Assembly (NCBI GenBank): GCA_965263105.1
Contig: CBDHGL010000006.1
Location: forward strand, 124,001 to 188,000
Length of the DNA: 64,000 nt
Reading direction: 5' to 3'
From: JBCCTX01 sp965263105
GTDB taxonomy: Bacteria; Bacteroidota; Bacteroidia; J057
A program made the position numbers and the translations under genes. A model generated the notes under the pieces. That model was not told the origin of the DNA and did not search any database. It worked only from the letters and a program-made list of their open reading frames with translations. This document shows, in pieces, positions 8,251 through 16,124 of this stretch. Every line of letters begins with the position of its first letter. Position 1 is the first letter of the stretch.

Positions 8251-8272
8251 GTACAGAACGAACGTTCGGTAC
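8251..8272. promoter_or_regulatory. Predicted TetR operator
   Basis: A 22-bp imperfect palindrome with core GAACGAACGTTCGG and outer GTAC/GTAC arms (18 of 22 positions symmetric) lies 15 bp upstream of the TetR start codon. The CGAACGTTCG-type centre is common among TetR-family operators. Its position over the likely promoter of the TetR-PPOX operon supports autoregulation. The divergent arfB gene starts about 95 bp away and may share the control region. Confidence 0.65.
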
Positions 8273-8367
8273 AAAAGTTTTGCAGGATTCCCTTTTTGTC
8301 ATAGCGCTTACATTAGGAAAAAGAGAATAAATGGCCATCTTTACCTGAAGATTTCCGTATCCCAGCA

Positions 8368-8781
8368 GTGTCTAGACCCAATCATATCCCTCCTATCCCC
8401 CCATCGGAATACCAATGGGAAGCTATTCGTGCCTCAGGCCCGGGGGGACAGCATGTCAATAAAGTCGCCTCTGCGGTTCACTTGCGTTTTGATATAGGTA
8501 GATCTTCCTTACCAGACTGGGTAAAAGAGCGACTCTTAAAGATGAATGATAAGAGAATTAGCCGGGAAGGAGTCATTCAACTTAAGGTTTCACATTCCAG
8601 AAGCCAACGAAAAAACCTTGATGAGGCGGTAAAACGGCTCAATGCCCTGGTTGCTAAAGCCTATGAAACCCCCAAAAAGCGGAAGAAAACACGCCCCTCT
8701 AAAAAGGCAATAGAAAAACGCCTTAAGACCAAAGCAAAGAGGAGTGAAATCAAGAAGAATCGAAAAAAGATTGATTATTAA
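8368..8781 (+). CDS. arfB: Alternative ribosome-rescue factor (peptidyl-tRNA hydrolase) ArfB
   Basis: The 137-residue protein has the release-factor catalytic motif in ASGPGGQHVNKV (the GGQ loop) within a short RF-1-like domain and a very basic C-terminal tail (KKRKKTRPSKKAIEKRLKTKA and on), which in ArfB/YaeJ occupies the empty mRNA channel of stalled ribosomes. It lacks the codon-recognition domains of RF1/RF2, which separates it from prfA/prfB. The start is GTG. Its TAA overlaps the ATG of the next gene by one base. Confidence 0.88.
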   Translation: MSRPNHIPPIPPSEYQWEAIRASGPGGQHVNKVASAVHLRFDIGRSSLPDWVKERLLKMNDKRISREGVIQLKVSHSRSQRKNLDEAVKRLNALVAKAYETPKKRKKTRPSKKAIEKRLKTKAKRSEIKKNRKKIDY

Positions 8782-10305
8782 TGAAAAAGTATCTTTGTAT
8801 AAGTATTGGAATTATTCATTTCCTTCTCTCACCGGCTCAAAAGCTCAGCCCAGAAAAGATAGAGCGGCTTGCTTATAAAAAGGCGCTGGCCTTCATGCCC
8901 GAATACCTCGAATTTATTTCTCTCCCCTGCGATGCGCATTATCCGGAACAATTGGAGCCCAATGTTCAATGGCTAGAGCAAGCTTTCAGTCAAAGGGGCT
9001 TTAGGACACAGCGGCTTGAAACCCAGGGAATACCCATCTTACTGGTAGAAAGGTTGGTTAAGGAGGCAAAAAAGACGCTTGTTATTTTACATGCATGTAG
9101 ATGGGCAGCCTGTTGACAGTTCTAAGTGGGATCAACCCAGTCCCTATGTACCGGTATTAAAAACCCAAAATGAGGCAGGAGAATGGGAAATAATTGATCG
9201 AAATCAATTATTCAAAGAAATTAATCCAGAATGGCGCGTGTTTGGCCGCGCTGCTGCGGACGACAAGGGCCCTATTTCTATGTTTTTAGCTGCTTGGGAC
9301 GCGGCAGAGGAAGCAGGTATTTCCCCCAACTATTCGATTAAAGTTTTCTTGGATCCGGAAGAAGAAATAGGCTCCCCCAATTTGCTTAAAGCCCTAGACG
9401 ATCACAAAGCCAAGCTCACAGCAGATGGATTGATCATCATGGATGGGCCTGCCCATGCGAGCAATCAACCGACCTTAACCTTTGGTGCCAGGGGGATTGC
9501 CAGTATTTCTCTTACGGTCCACGGTCCCTTGGGACCTCAGCACAGTGGCCATTACGGTAACTATGTACCCAATCCAGCTGTACGTCTGGCTCAGCTAATT
9601 GCTTCCATGAAAGATGAATCTGGCCGTGTGATCATTCCAGGGTTTTACGATGGCATCCACCTGGATGAAGAAACACTTACCTTACTAAGAGACGTACCTA
9701 CGGATGAAGAGGCCTTGAAGAAACGCTTGGGAATTGCCAGTGTAGATCAGGTTGGCAATACTCTTCAGGAGGCCATCCAATACCCTTCTCTCAATGTAAG
9801 GGGCATGGGAGCTGCCTGGATAGGAAAGGAAACCAGGACCATTGTTCCTCAATCAGCTACGGCCGAAATAGATATGCGCCTGGTCCTGGAAAGTGATCCT
9901 AAGCGGCTTGTGGGCTTAGTTCGGGAGCATATTAGTTCCCACGGATACTTTCTAGTAGAAGGAAAACCTACTTTAGAGGAGCGGCTTAGCCATCCTAAGA
10001 TTTGTAGCTTTTCCTACCGCATATCCTATCAAGCATTTAGGACTCCCATGGATGGAGAATTGGGAAGTTGGCTGACAAAGGGTCTGCATCACTCCTTTGG
10101 GAAAGCTCCCATTAGTCTCCGCACCATGGGAGGGTCTGTCCCGATTTCGCCCATGATCCAGGCCTTGGGAATCCCGGCTGTCATTCTACCCCTCGTCAAT
10201 AGTGATAATAACCAACACAGCCCTAATGAAAATTTACGTATGGGTAACTTTCTTACAGGGGTACAGGCTTTGATAGGCGTTTTCCAAACACCTACAGGCG
10301 ATTGA
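8781..10305 (+). pseudogene. M20 family metallopeptidase, frameshifted
   Basis: Two frames together make one M20/M25/M40 dipeptidase-like protein of about 508 residues. The first (8781-9116) gives a signal peptide and the N-terminal helix region; the second (in frame from about 9079) begins LLFYMHVDGQPVD with the metal-binding HxD motif and continues through GRAAADDKGP, DPEEEIGSPN, the dimerisation domain and the closing NQHSPNENLRMG. The break lies next to a run of six A (9068-9073). Removing one A gives a continuous EAKRRLLFYMHVDG. This is either a sequence error or a real inactivating indel. It overlaps arfB by one base. Confidence 0.75.
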
Positions 10306-10326
10306 TTATTTTTTGGGGTATTTCAT

Positions 10327-10551
10327 TCAATTTAACCACACAATGATCCCCTCCTCCAAAATTCTTTCCATTTGCTCCAAGGAATTGAGCTTAGGAGTAA
10401 TCTCCAAACAGGTAAGCATGGCATGAGGAACCTGCTCAGGAACAATTCCCTCATCTAAATTTACGATGAGACTAAAAAATGGCAATTCTGCCTTTTGGGG
10501 CTTGGGAGCCTTCTGATCAAAGGAACAAAGATGGGCAACTAAGTACTTCAT
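10327..10551 (-). CDS. Hypothetical 74-residue protein
   Basis: I do not recognise this protein. It is a short soluble protein with alternating strand and helix segments (KYLVAHLC, PFFSLIVNLDEG, VPHAMLTCLEITPKLNSLEQMERILEEGIIVWL) and no signal peptide or membrane segment. It converges on the M20 gene with 21 bp between their ends. Codon use looks ordinary and the frame is fully open, but the length leaves real doubt that it is a gene. Confidence 0.4.
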   Translation of the reverse strand: MKYLVAHLCSFDQKAPKPQKAELPFFSLIVNLDEGIVPEQVPHAMLTCLEITPKLNSLEQMERILEEGIIVWLN

Positions 10552-10789
10552 AAGGAACTATTTTGACGTGAATCCAAAGCATTAATTTCCAGTGCACGCC
10601 AAAACATACTTTCCTAGCTACCTGATAGGTAAGGGTAAAATTCTCCCATAGTTAACGGATAGTAACTTTCAGGAATAACTAAATCAAATGGAATTCGACG
10701 TGCTCAACTAATTACACCCAAAATTAAATTCATCATTGGTAATTTCCAAATCATTCGACGAATCCTATGAAAATATGTCTCAAAAAACT
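10552..10789. other. Gene-free spacer before the miniature element
   Basis: With the adjoining element this makes a 519-bp gene-free stretch. I see AT-rich sequence with no convincing open frame, RNA gene or terminator. It sits downstream of the MITE when read along the minus-strand operon and upstream of the 74-residue gene. Confidence 0.5.
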
Positions 10790-11073
10790 TAAGTAAGTGG
10801 ACAAAAGAAAGTGGGTATTTTTTTATGTAATGAAAAGTTTACCCTGTAGGGGTAACCTATGGGTAGATTCATAATGCCCCCATATTCCGCCGGCGAGGTA
10901 TCCAAGTTGATACCTCGCCGGCGATAAAAAGGGATGGGAAACCTTTTCTACCCATATTAGGTACCTAAAGGCACCGGGATTCTCATTTGAGAATTAGGCC
11001 TTTGAACTCATATAAAATGTTCCCTAAATGAATCAGAGATATCATTCCCTGATTTCTTTTGTCCACTTACTTA
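10790..11073. mobile_element. MITE-like element A (284 bp, 21-bp terminal inverted repeats)
   Basis: Perfect 21-bp terminal inverted repeats, beginning TAAGTAAGTGGACAAA and covering 10790-10810 and 11053-11073, bound a 284-bp sequence with no coding capacity. Inside is a 15-bp perfect stem (10888-10902 and 10909-10923, GC-rich outside and GGTATC/GATACC inside) with a CAAGTT loop. Much of the left two thirds recurs inverted at 23831-24000. TA at both tips would fit a TA target duplication. The last three bases (TTA on plus) serve as the stop codon of the neighbouring CBM9-like gene. A transposase source is not in the window. Confidence 0.75.
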
Positions 11074-11820
11074 TGATTCAAAAAGCAGTTGTCCGAAGGC
11101 ACTGGGGATATGAAAATCAGGTGTAAGAGACTGGGGAATAATCCAGCTAATCCAATTGTGTTGAATAGAATCAGGCCTAATCGGGACAAATTCTGCCCGA
11201 AAAATTCCACAAAGCAAGCGACTTTTTTCAGCATCCTTCCATAATCCTAATGTTTCAAATGAGTCCATAGGGATTCTTCCTTCCAGTATATATCCTTGGG
11301 GGAATATCGAACAATACGTTTGCATACCTTCCCATTTCCAATCTGAATCCACCTTTCTGTAGTAATTGCTGCGGGCATCGAATACCCAGGTTCTGGGATC
11401 CATTTCCAATTGAAAATAGGGTTTGAGAGAATCATTTGCCGCAAAAAATAGCTCTACTCGGTCAGACCCTGTAACCGCCATATTTTTTGAACTATCCTCC
11501 CATAGAACTAGGCTTGTATCTGCTACTTCAAATTTAAAGTAAAAGTATTTTTCATTGTACAGGGCTCGAAAGGAAGTTTCAGGGGGTATCCGATCCTGCC
11601 AAGGGAATACAAATTCCTGTAAAAGATTTGCCTGTTGCCAAAGACTGTCCTTTCCCAAACCATCTAAGGTTATTCCCTTTATGACTTTATTAACCCTATA
11701 AACCCTTTCCGAATGCCCCGGAATATTTGAAAGCTTTTCCTCTGAATTAGAAGAAGAGCAACTGAACAGTAATATAGATAGGCCTAAAACATAGGGGATA
11801 ATCCAACTTCTCGCAATCAT
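11071..11820 (-). CDS. CBM9-like domain lipoprotein
   Basis: From the ATG at 11820 the product is 249 residues, with a lipoprotein leader (LSILLFSCSSSNSEE). A carbohydrate-binding-module-9-like beta-sandwich follows: GLGKDSLWQQA, FRALYNEKYFYFKFEVADTS, DRVELFFA, FQLEMDPRTWVFDARSNYYRK, YILEGRIPMDSF, LLCGIFRAEF. Such domains occur in surface proteins that bind sugars or sit next to oxidoreductases. It starts one base after the SDR gene ends, as the last gene of the tctCBA operon. Its TAA lies within the terminal repeat of the MITE. A longer upstream start would overlap the SDR gene and bury the leader, so I reject it. Confidence 0.75.
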   Translation of the reverse strand: MIARSWIIPYVLGLSILLFSCSSSNSEEKLSNIPGHSERVYRVNKVIKGITLDGLGKDSLWQQANLLQEFVFPWQDRIPPETSFRALYNEKYFYFKFEVADTSLVLWEDSSKNMAVTGSDRVELFFAANDSLKPYFQLEMDPRTWVFDARSNYYRKVDSDWKWEGMQTYCSIFPQGYILEGRIPMDSFETLGLWKDAEKSRLLCGIFRAEFVPIRPDSIQHNWISWIIPQSLTPDFHIPSAFGQLLFES

Positions 11821-11821
11821 A

Positions 11822-12781
11822 CTATGCGGAATTAAGGGCCGTTGTTCCAGCAGCCACATCGAGCACAACTCCGGTAATTCGTTGAGCCTGGGGGCTACAG
11901 AAGAAAAGGACACTATCGGCAATGTCATCTGGTTTCAACATTCCTACCGGAAGGGCATGCTCTTCGTATAGGATTTCATTGACAGCTTCTTCAGTAGGGT
12001 TTCCTGGACTCATCGCATTCCGGAGGAGTTCGTTGTTAAACATACCTGTATTTACGCCAGTTGGGCAGATCGCATTGGCTGTAATATCAAATTTTCCCAA
12101 CTCCAGGGCCACACTTTTTGTCAAGCCAATAAGGCCCCATTTAGAGGCTGTATAACTCGGAGCCCCTGCGGAACCCCGACGCCCATTTATAGAAGATATA
12201 CATACGATCCGTCCAAATTTTTGCTTCTTCATATGGGGGCTTATCGCTTGAATACAAAAAGCAGGACCCGAAAGATTTACATCCAGCACATCTTTCCACT
12301 CAGCTTCCGTCATCGACTCAAGAGGTCCCAGGGTTGCGATGCCTGCATTTGCCAGAAGAAAGTCTATTCTCCCCCATTCCTCAATTACCTTCGAAACAGC
12401 TCCCTTGATCTGAGCTAACTTCCGCACATCTCCTTGAAAACTCATACATTGGACTCCTTCGTTCTCAACCAATCTTTGCGTTTCTGCTAGATCCTCCACA
12501 TTGGACATAGGATATTTTACACTTTCAATCTGCTGGGCTATATCAAAAATGGCGACATGGGCTCCATTCTTAGCAAATTGAAGAGCTGAAGCCCGGCCGA
12601 TGCCTCTAGCTCCTCCAGTAACAAAGGCAACCTGGCCCTCAAACTGAGCTTTCTTAGTATTTGAAGCATCCAAAAGCGGGTTAGCCATAGCTACTCCCCC
12701 AGCTAATAGACTGGACTTTAGCATAGCCCTTCTGGAAGTACCCTTTTGGGCGGCTAAATTTACCTGTTTATCTTTTTTCAT
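11822..12781 (-). CDS. Tat-exported short-chain dehydrogenase (mycofactocin-type SDR)
   Basis: The 319-residue protein has a twin-arginine leader (SRRAMLKSSLLAGG, Arg17-Arg18), then a classical SDR: TGGARGIG (55-62) for NAD binding, LLANAGIA, Ser in CISSING and the catalytic YTASK (Tyr210, Lys214). The DIAQQIESVKYPM and DLAETQRLV insert resembles SDRs grouped as mycofactocin-coupled, whose NAD is held tightly. Tat export fits a protein that folds with its cofactor before transport. It lies between the amidohydrolase and the CBM9-like lipoprotein, so it probably oxidises an alcohol in the periplasm. No mycofactocin genes are in the window. Confidence 0.82.
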   Translation of the reverse strand: MKKDKQVNLAAQKGTSRRAMLKSSLLAGGVAMANPLLDASNTKKAQFEGQVAFVTGGARGIGRASALQFAKNGAHVAIFDIAQQIESVKYPMSNVEDLAETQRLVENEGVQCMSFQGDVRKLAQIKGAVSKVIEEWGRIDFLLANAGIATLGPLESMTEAEWKDVLDVNLSGPAFCIQAISPHMKKQKFGRIVCISSINGRRGSAGAPSYTASKWGLIGLTKSVALELGKFDITANAICPTGVNTGMFNNELLRNAMSPGNPTEEAVNEILYEEHALPVGMLKPDDIADSVLFFCSPQAQRITGVVLDVAAGTTALNSA

Positions 12782-12831
12782 GGTGCTATTTTATATTAAA
12801 ATTCATCCCTGTAACCATATTCAAATCAACC

Positions 12832-14094
12832 CTATGGCTTCCGAATAATTTCCCCTTTTTTCATAACGAACCTCACTCCTCTCATCGCAGAGATATCTTT
12901 GGTGGGATTCCCATCGACAGCCATCAGGTCCGCTATTTTTCCAATGGCAATTCCACCCTGGTTTTGCAAACCAAATAGATTGGCATTCCCTTGGGTGGCG
13001 GTATACAATACTTCTTCTGGTTTCATCCCATATTCCACCATGAGTTCCAGCTCTCGATAATTTTCCCCATGGGGAAATACCCCTGCATCTCCTCCAAAAC
13101 AAATATGAACGCCCAAATCCTTGGCCAGAGCAAAGCTTTTCTTTTTATTCTGCACCCTTTGGGGGTCGGGGTCCTGGCCTTTGGTCCAGCCTCCATAGGT
13201 TTCAATAGCCTCTATAGCTGCCAGGGTTGGACATAGGGCAACTCCCCGTTGCTTCATTAAGGTGAAAATTTCTCGGGTTCCGTTATCTCCATGTTCTATG
13301 GTATGTACCCCTGCCAATATGGCTCTACGCATTCCTTCCGCTGAGGTAGCATGGGCGGCAACCTTTCTGCCACTACTCGTTGCGACATTTACAACCGCAT
13401 TTAACTCCTCTTGGAGAAAGGTGGGACGAACCTCTTTTTCAGGTCCCCAGCGATAATCTGCATATACTTTGATCCAATCGGCACCTTTCCCAACCTGATC
13501 TCTTACAACTTTCATCAATTCATCCGTACCATCGGCAACCTCTGCTCCTACAGGGAAAGAGTAGTCTGGACTTAGTCCCTGCGGGCCATAACTCCCCGAT
13601 GCAACGATTGCTCGGGTGCTGACGATCATATTAGGCCCAACAACTTGCCCCTCCTCTATCGCTTGTTTGATCCCCACATCTGCGTATCCAGCCCCCTCTG
13701 TTCCTAAGTCTCTTACAGTAGTGACCCCAGACTCCAAGGTTTGCCTGGCATGTGTTGTAGCCCGAGCTGTTCTATAGGCTTCTGATTCTTTCAGTACCTG
13801 ATCATTCCAAGAAGTTTCGTTATAGGGATGGAGTAAGAGATGGGTATGGCCATCTATCAGTCCTGGCATAAGGGTCATATTCTCCATATAAACGATTTCC
13901 ACCTCGGGCGGAATAGGAATCTGGTCGGGAGGGCCAACTCCCAGTATATAGGAGCCTTTGACATATACCCACCATCCTTTGTGAATCTCCTTCCCATCAA
14001 AAACGAAGTCGGGCTGAAGTAAATAACCAAAAGATTGAGCCTGCCCCAGAAAGCATAAGAGCATTAAGAAACTTCCAAGAATGAACCTTTTCAT
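12832..14094 (-). CDS. Secreted amidohydrolase (imidazolonepropionase-like)
   Basis: A 420-residue protein with a Sec signal peptide (1-20, ending GQAQS) and the amidohydrolase metal motifs: DGHTHLLLHP (His83, His85), the WIKVYAD lysine segment, AHATSAEGM, HTIEHGD and FGGDAGVFPHG. A small beta domain flanks the TIM barrel (FDGKEIHKGWWVYV at the start, IGKIADLMAVDGNP at the end). Family members cleave amide or dipeptide bonds such as Xaa-Pro. It follows tctA by 46 bp in the transport operon and probably processes the substrate in the periplasm. Confidence 0.85.
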   Translation of the reverse strand: MKRFILGSFLMLLCFLGQAQSFGYLLQPDFVFDGKEIHKGWWVYVKGSYILGVGPPDQIPIPPEVEIVYMENMTLMPGLIDGHTHLLLHPYNETSWNDQVLKESEAYRTARATTHARQTLESGVTTVRDLGTEGAGYADVGIKQAIEEGQVVGPNMIVSTRAIVASGSYGPQGLSPDYSFPVGAEVADGTDELMKVVRDQVGKGADWIKVYADYRWGPEKEVRPTFLQEELNAVVNVATSSGRKVAAHATSAEGMRRAILAGVHTIEHGDNGTREIFTLMKQRGVALCPTLAAIEAIETYGGWTKGQDPDPQRVQNKKKSFALAKDLGVHICFGGDAGVFPHGENYRELELMVEYGMKPEEVLYTATQGNANLFGLQNQGGIAIGKIADLMAVDGNPTKDISAMRGVRFVMKKGEIIRKP

Positions 14095-14140
14095 ATCGAA
14101 TGCAAAATAGAGAAAAAATCAGTAGGGATGGAAGAATATA

Positions 14141-15619
14141 TTAATCTCGAATTACATATTTCTTTTTTGTTCGGAGGGCAAAAATGACAACCAAAATGGT
14201 AAATAGCATGAGCAATAAGGCAATGGGTCTTTCAAAAAAACTACTTATATCCCAGCGAGACTTTATGGCACTTACCATGAAATTTTGTTCTAAAATTCGC
14301 CCCAGTACCATACCTAGCACCACTTGGGCTAAAGGGAAGCCCCCTCGCTTCATTACAAAGGCAATTAGTCCCATTCCCATCATAATCCAGATATCTACAA
14401 GGGCATGGTTAATAGAAAAGGAGCCAATAATACACACTAAGCCGATAAGTGTCATTAGGAGATTTTTGGGTATCCGAACCAGATATCCAGCCAGATTAGC
14501 GGTAAGGAAACCATATAGGGGTAGCAACAATACATTGGCTAGGAGAAAGGTCCCAAAAAGTGCCCATACCAGGGGAAGTTGTTGCTCAAAAAGTAGAGGC
14601 CCAGGAGTAATTCCTTTCATCATAAACACTCCCAACACAATGGCTGTGACCGTATCTCCTGGCAAACCCAAAGAAAGAGCAGGAATCCAGGCACTAGCCA
14701 CGGCGGCATTGTTACTACTAGTCCCAGCCAAAATAATTTCCTCCTCGTGATTCTCTGATTGTTTTTTGGCCTTTATGCGTATTTTTTGGATACTGCTCGA
14801 TACCCAGGCACCAATATCTGCCCCCGCCCCAGGCAAAAATCCGACGATGATCCCAATAAAAGAAGACCGAAGAACCATCCATTTCTTTTTAAAAATGGCA
14901 AGCATGGGATAAACAAAAAAGTCTTGCCTTTTATTTGGGGTATTATCTGGAATAGAATAAGACGTACTATCCTTATGGTACAAGAATTCCAAAACCTCTG
15001 AGAATCCAAATAAACCTATCATTGCGACAATATAATTCAGTCCTCCCAGGAGATTGGGATTGTCAAAGTGGAAACGACCATAGCCTAGCGTAGGATCTAC
15101 TCCGACAGTTGCAAATAGCAAACCCAGAAATAGAGAAACGGTAGATTTCAAGGGCGAGGCCCCAGAGGCAAAGATTCCAGCCGTAAGGCCCAGAATGGCT
15201 ATCCAGAAGTATTCGAATGAAGAAAAGTTTGTCGCCAGGGCAGCGATCCCTGTTGAACTCAGGATCAGGACCAGGGTGCCGATAATTCCTCCAACGGCGG
15301 AAGCCATAGCACTTAGCCCCAAACCTAAAATTGGTCCTCGACGATTAGATAACGCGTAGAGCTCTTCTGCATAGGCTGCACTGGCAGGGGTACCGGGAAT
15401 TCTCGCTACAGCAGAACCTACATCTCCGGCATAAATGGCTACAGAAGAGATAGAAATAATGGCTGGCAAAGCAATAATGGGGTCTAAAAAAAATGCTATG
15501 GGAACAAATAAGGCAACAGCCAGCGTAGCTGTTAGCCCTGGAATAGCCCCAAACAAGGATCCATATAGTCCTCCTAGTAATAAGGCCATCAAGCCTTCCC
15601 AAGTAAATAAATTGCTCAT
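14141..15619 (-). CDS. tctA: Tripartite tricarboxylate transporter, large permease TctA
   Basis: Starting at the ATG at 15619 (MSNLFTWEGL) the protein has 492 residues and about twelve membrane segments. It carries the family signature GAIPGLTATLAVALFVP near the N-terminus, ARIPGTPASAA, and a second GFLPGAGADIGAW loop, which mirror the two pseudo-symmetric halves of TctA. It moves organic acids inward using the ion gradient together with TctB and the binding protein TctC. The longer open frame upstream would overlap tctB and is unlikely. TTT systems are more typical of Proteobacteria and Actinobacteria. Confidence 0.9.
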   Translation of the reverse strand: MSNLFTWEGLMALLLGGLYGSLFGAIPGLTATLAVALFVPIAFFLDPIIALPAIISISSVAIYAGDVGSAVARIPGTPASAAYAEELYALSNRRGPILGLGLSAMASAVGGIIGTLVLILSSTGIAALATNFSSFEYFWIAILGLTAGIFASGASPLKSTVSLFLGLLFATVGVDPTLGYGRFHFDNPNLLGGLNYIVAMIGLFGFSEVLEFLYHKDSTSYSIPDNTPNKRQDFFVYPMLAIFKKKWMVLRSSFIGIIVGFLPGAGADIGAWVSSSIQKIRIKAKKQSENHEEEIILAGTSSNNAAVASAWIPALSLGLPGDTVTAIVLGVFMMKGITPGPLLFEQQLPLVWALFGTFLLANVLLLPLYGFLTANLAGYLVRIPKNLLMTLIGLVCIIGSFSINHALVDIWIMMGMGLIAFVMKRGGFPLAQVVLGMVLGRILEQNFMVSAIKSRWDISSFFERPIALLLMLFTILVVIFALRTKKKYVIRD

Positions 15620-15644
15620 AGATTCATTTGAAACAAAACATCCC

Positions 15645-16121
15645 TTATAAAGCCACTCCCAGTAAACGGGTAAACACTCCGAAAACCAGCAAAGGTCCCA
15701 AGATCGCCACGGCAAGAGATCCTTTCAAGGGAACCTGGGTAAGTCGAGCAAAAGAAAAAAGGATAACCCCCATGACAAGAAACATCGGGTTTACCCCTAT
15801 TCCCCAGGAATACTGCAAGGGAGCTAAATGGGGATACAATAGCGGATATAGGCCTATAAGTCCCAAGCCCCCTAATAAGCGCCAAGGGGCTCTTTCCCCG
15901 GAGTTTTGAGAGATTGAAGCTTTTGCAGTAGTCGGCTTTTGGAAGGCTGATATGCCTAGTGCAATTCCCATTAACCCTAAGCCAATAGCAATTATTTGAG
16001 GAAAAAGGGAAGGTCCGGGATAGCCCTCCGGTAAATTGGGAAAAGACAAGGAAATGAAATAAATACATAGCCCTAAAGCCAATAGAATCCCTCCTGCTAT
16101 GAGATCTCTTTGATCCACCAT
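15645..16121 (-). CDS. tctB: Tripartite tricarboxylate transporter, small permease TctB
   Basis: A 158-residue membrane protein with four hydrophobic segments, the usual size and topology of TctB. It opens with QRDLIAGGILLALGLCIYFIS and contains the FPNLPEGYPGPSLFPQIIAIGLGLMGI segment, close to the family pattern. It lies 3 bp after tctC and 25 bp before tctA, in the standard gene order. TctB is required for transport and stabilises the large permease. Confidence 0.85.
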   Translation of the reverse strand: MVDQRDLIAGGILLALGLCIYFISLSFPNLPEGYPGPSLFPQIIAIGLGLMGIALGISAFQKPTTAKASISQNSGERAPWRLLGGLGLIGLYPLLYPHLAPLQYSWGIGVNPMFLVMGVILFSFARLTQVPLKGSLAVAILGPLLVFGVFTRLLGVAL

Positions 16122-16124
16122 CTT

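Noticed and set aside
9060..9116. The A AAA AAG sequence at the M20 break looks like a programmed -1 frameshift site.
   Set aside because: The downstream frame is +1 relative to the upstream one, so a -1 slip leads to the wrong frame. An indel in the A-run explains the break better.
14184..14750. A 188-codon open frame on the plus strand.
   Set aside because: It is antisense to tctA, is rich in residues expected from reversed membrane codons and has no recognisable domain.
15616..16068. A 150-codon minus-strand frame overlapping tctB.
   Set aside because: tctB in the neighbouring frame has the correct length, topology and operon spacing.
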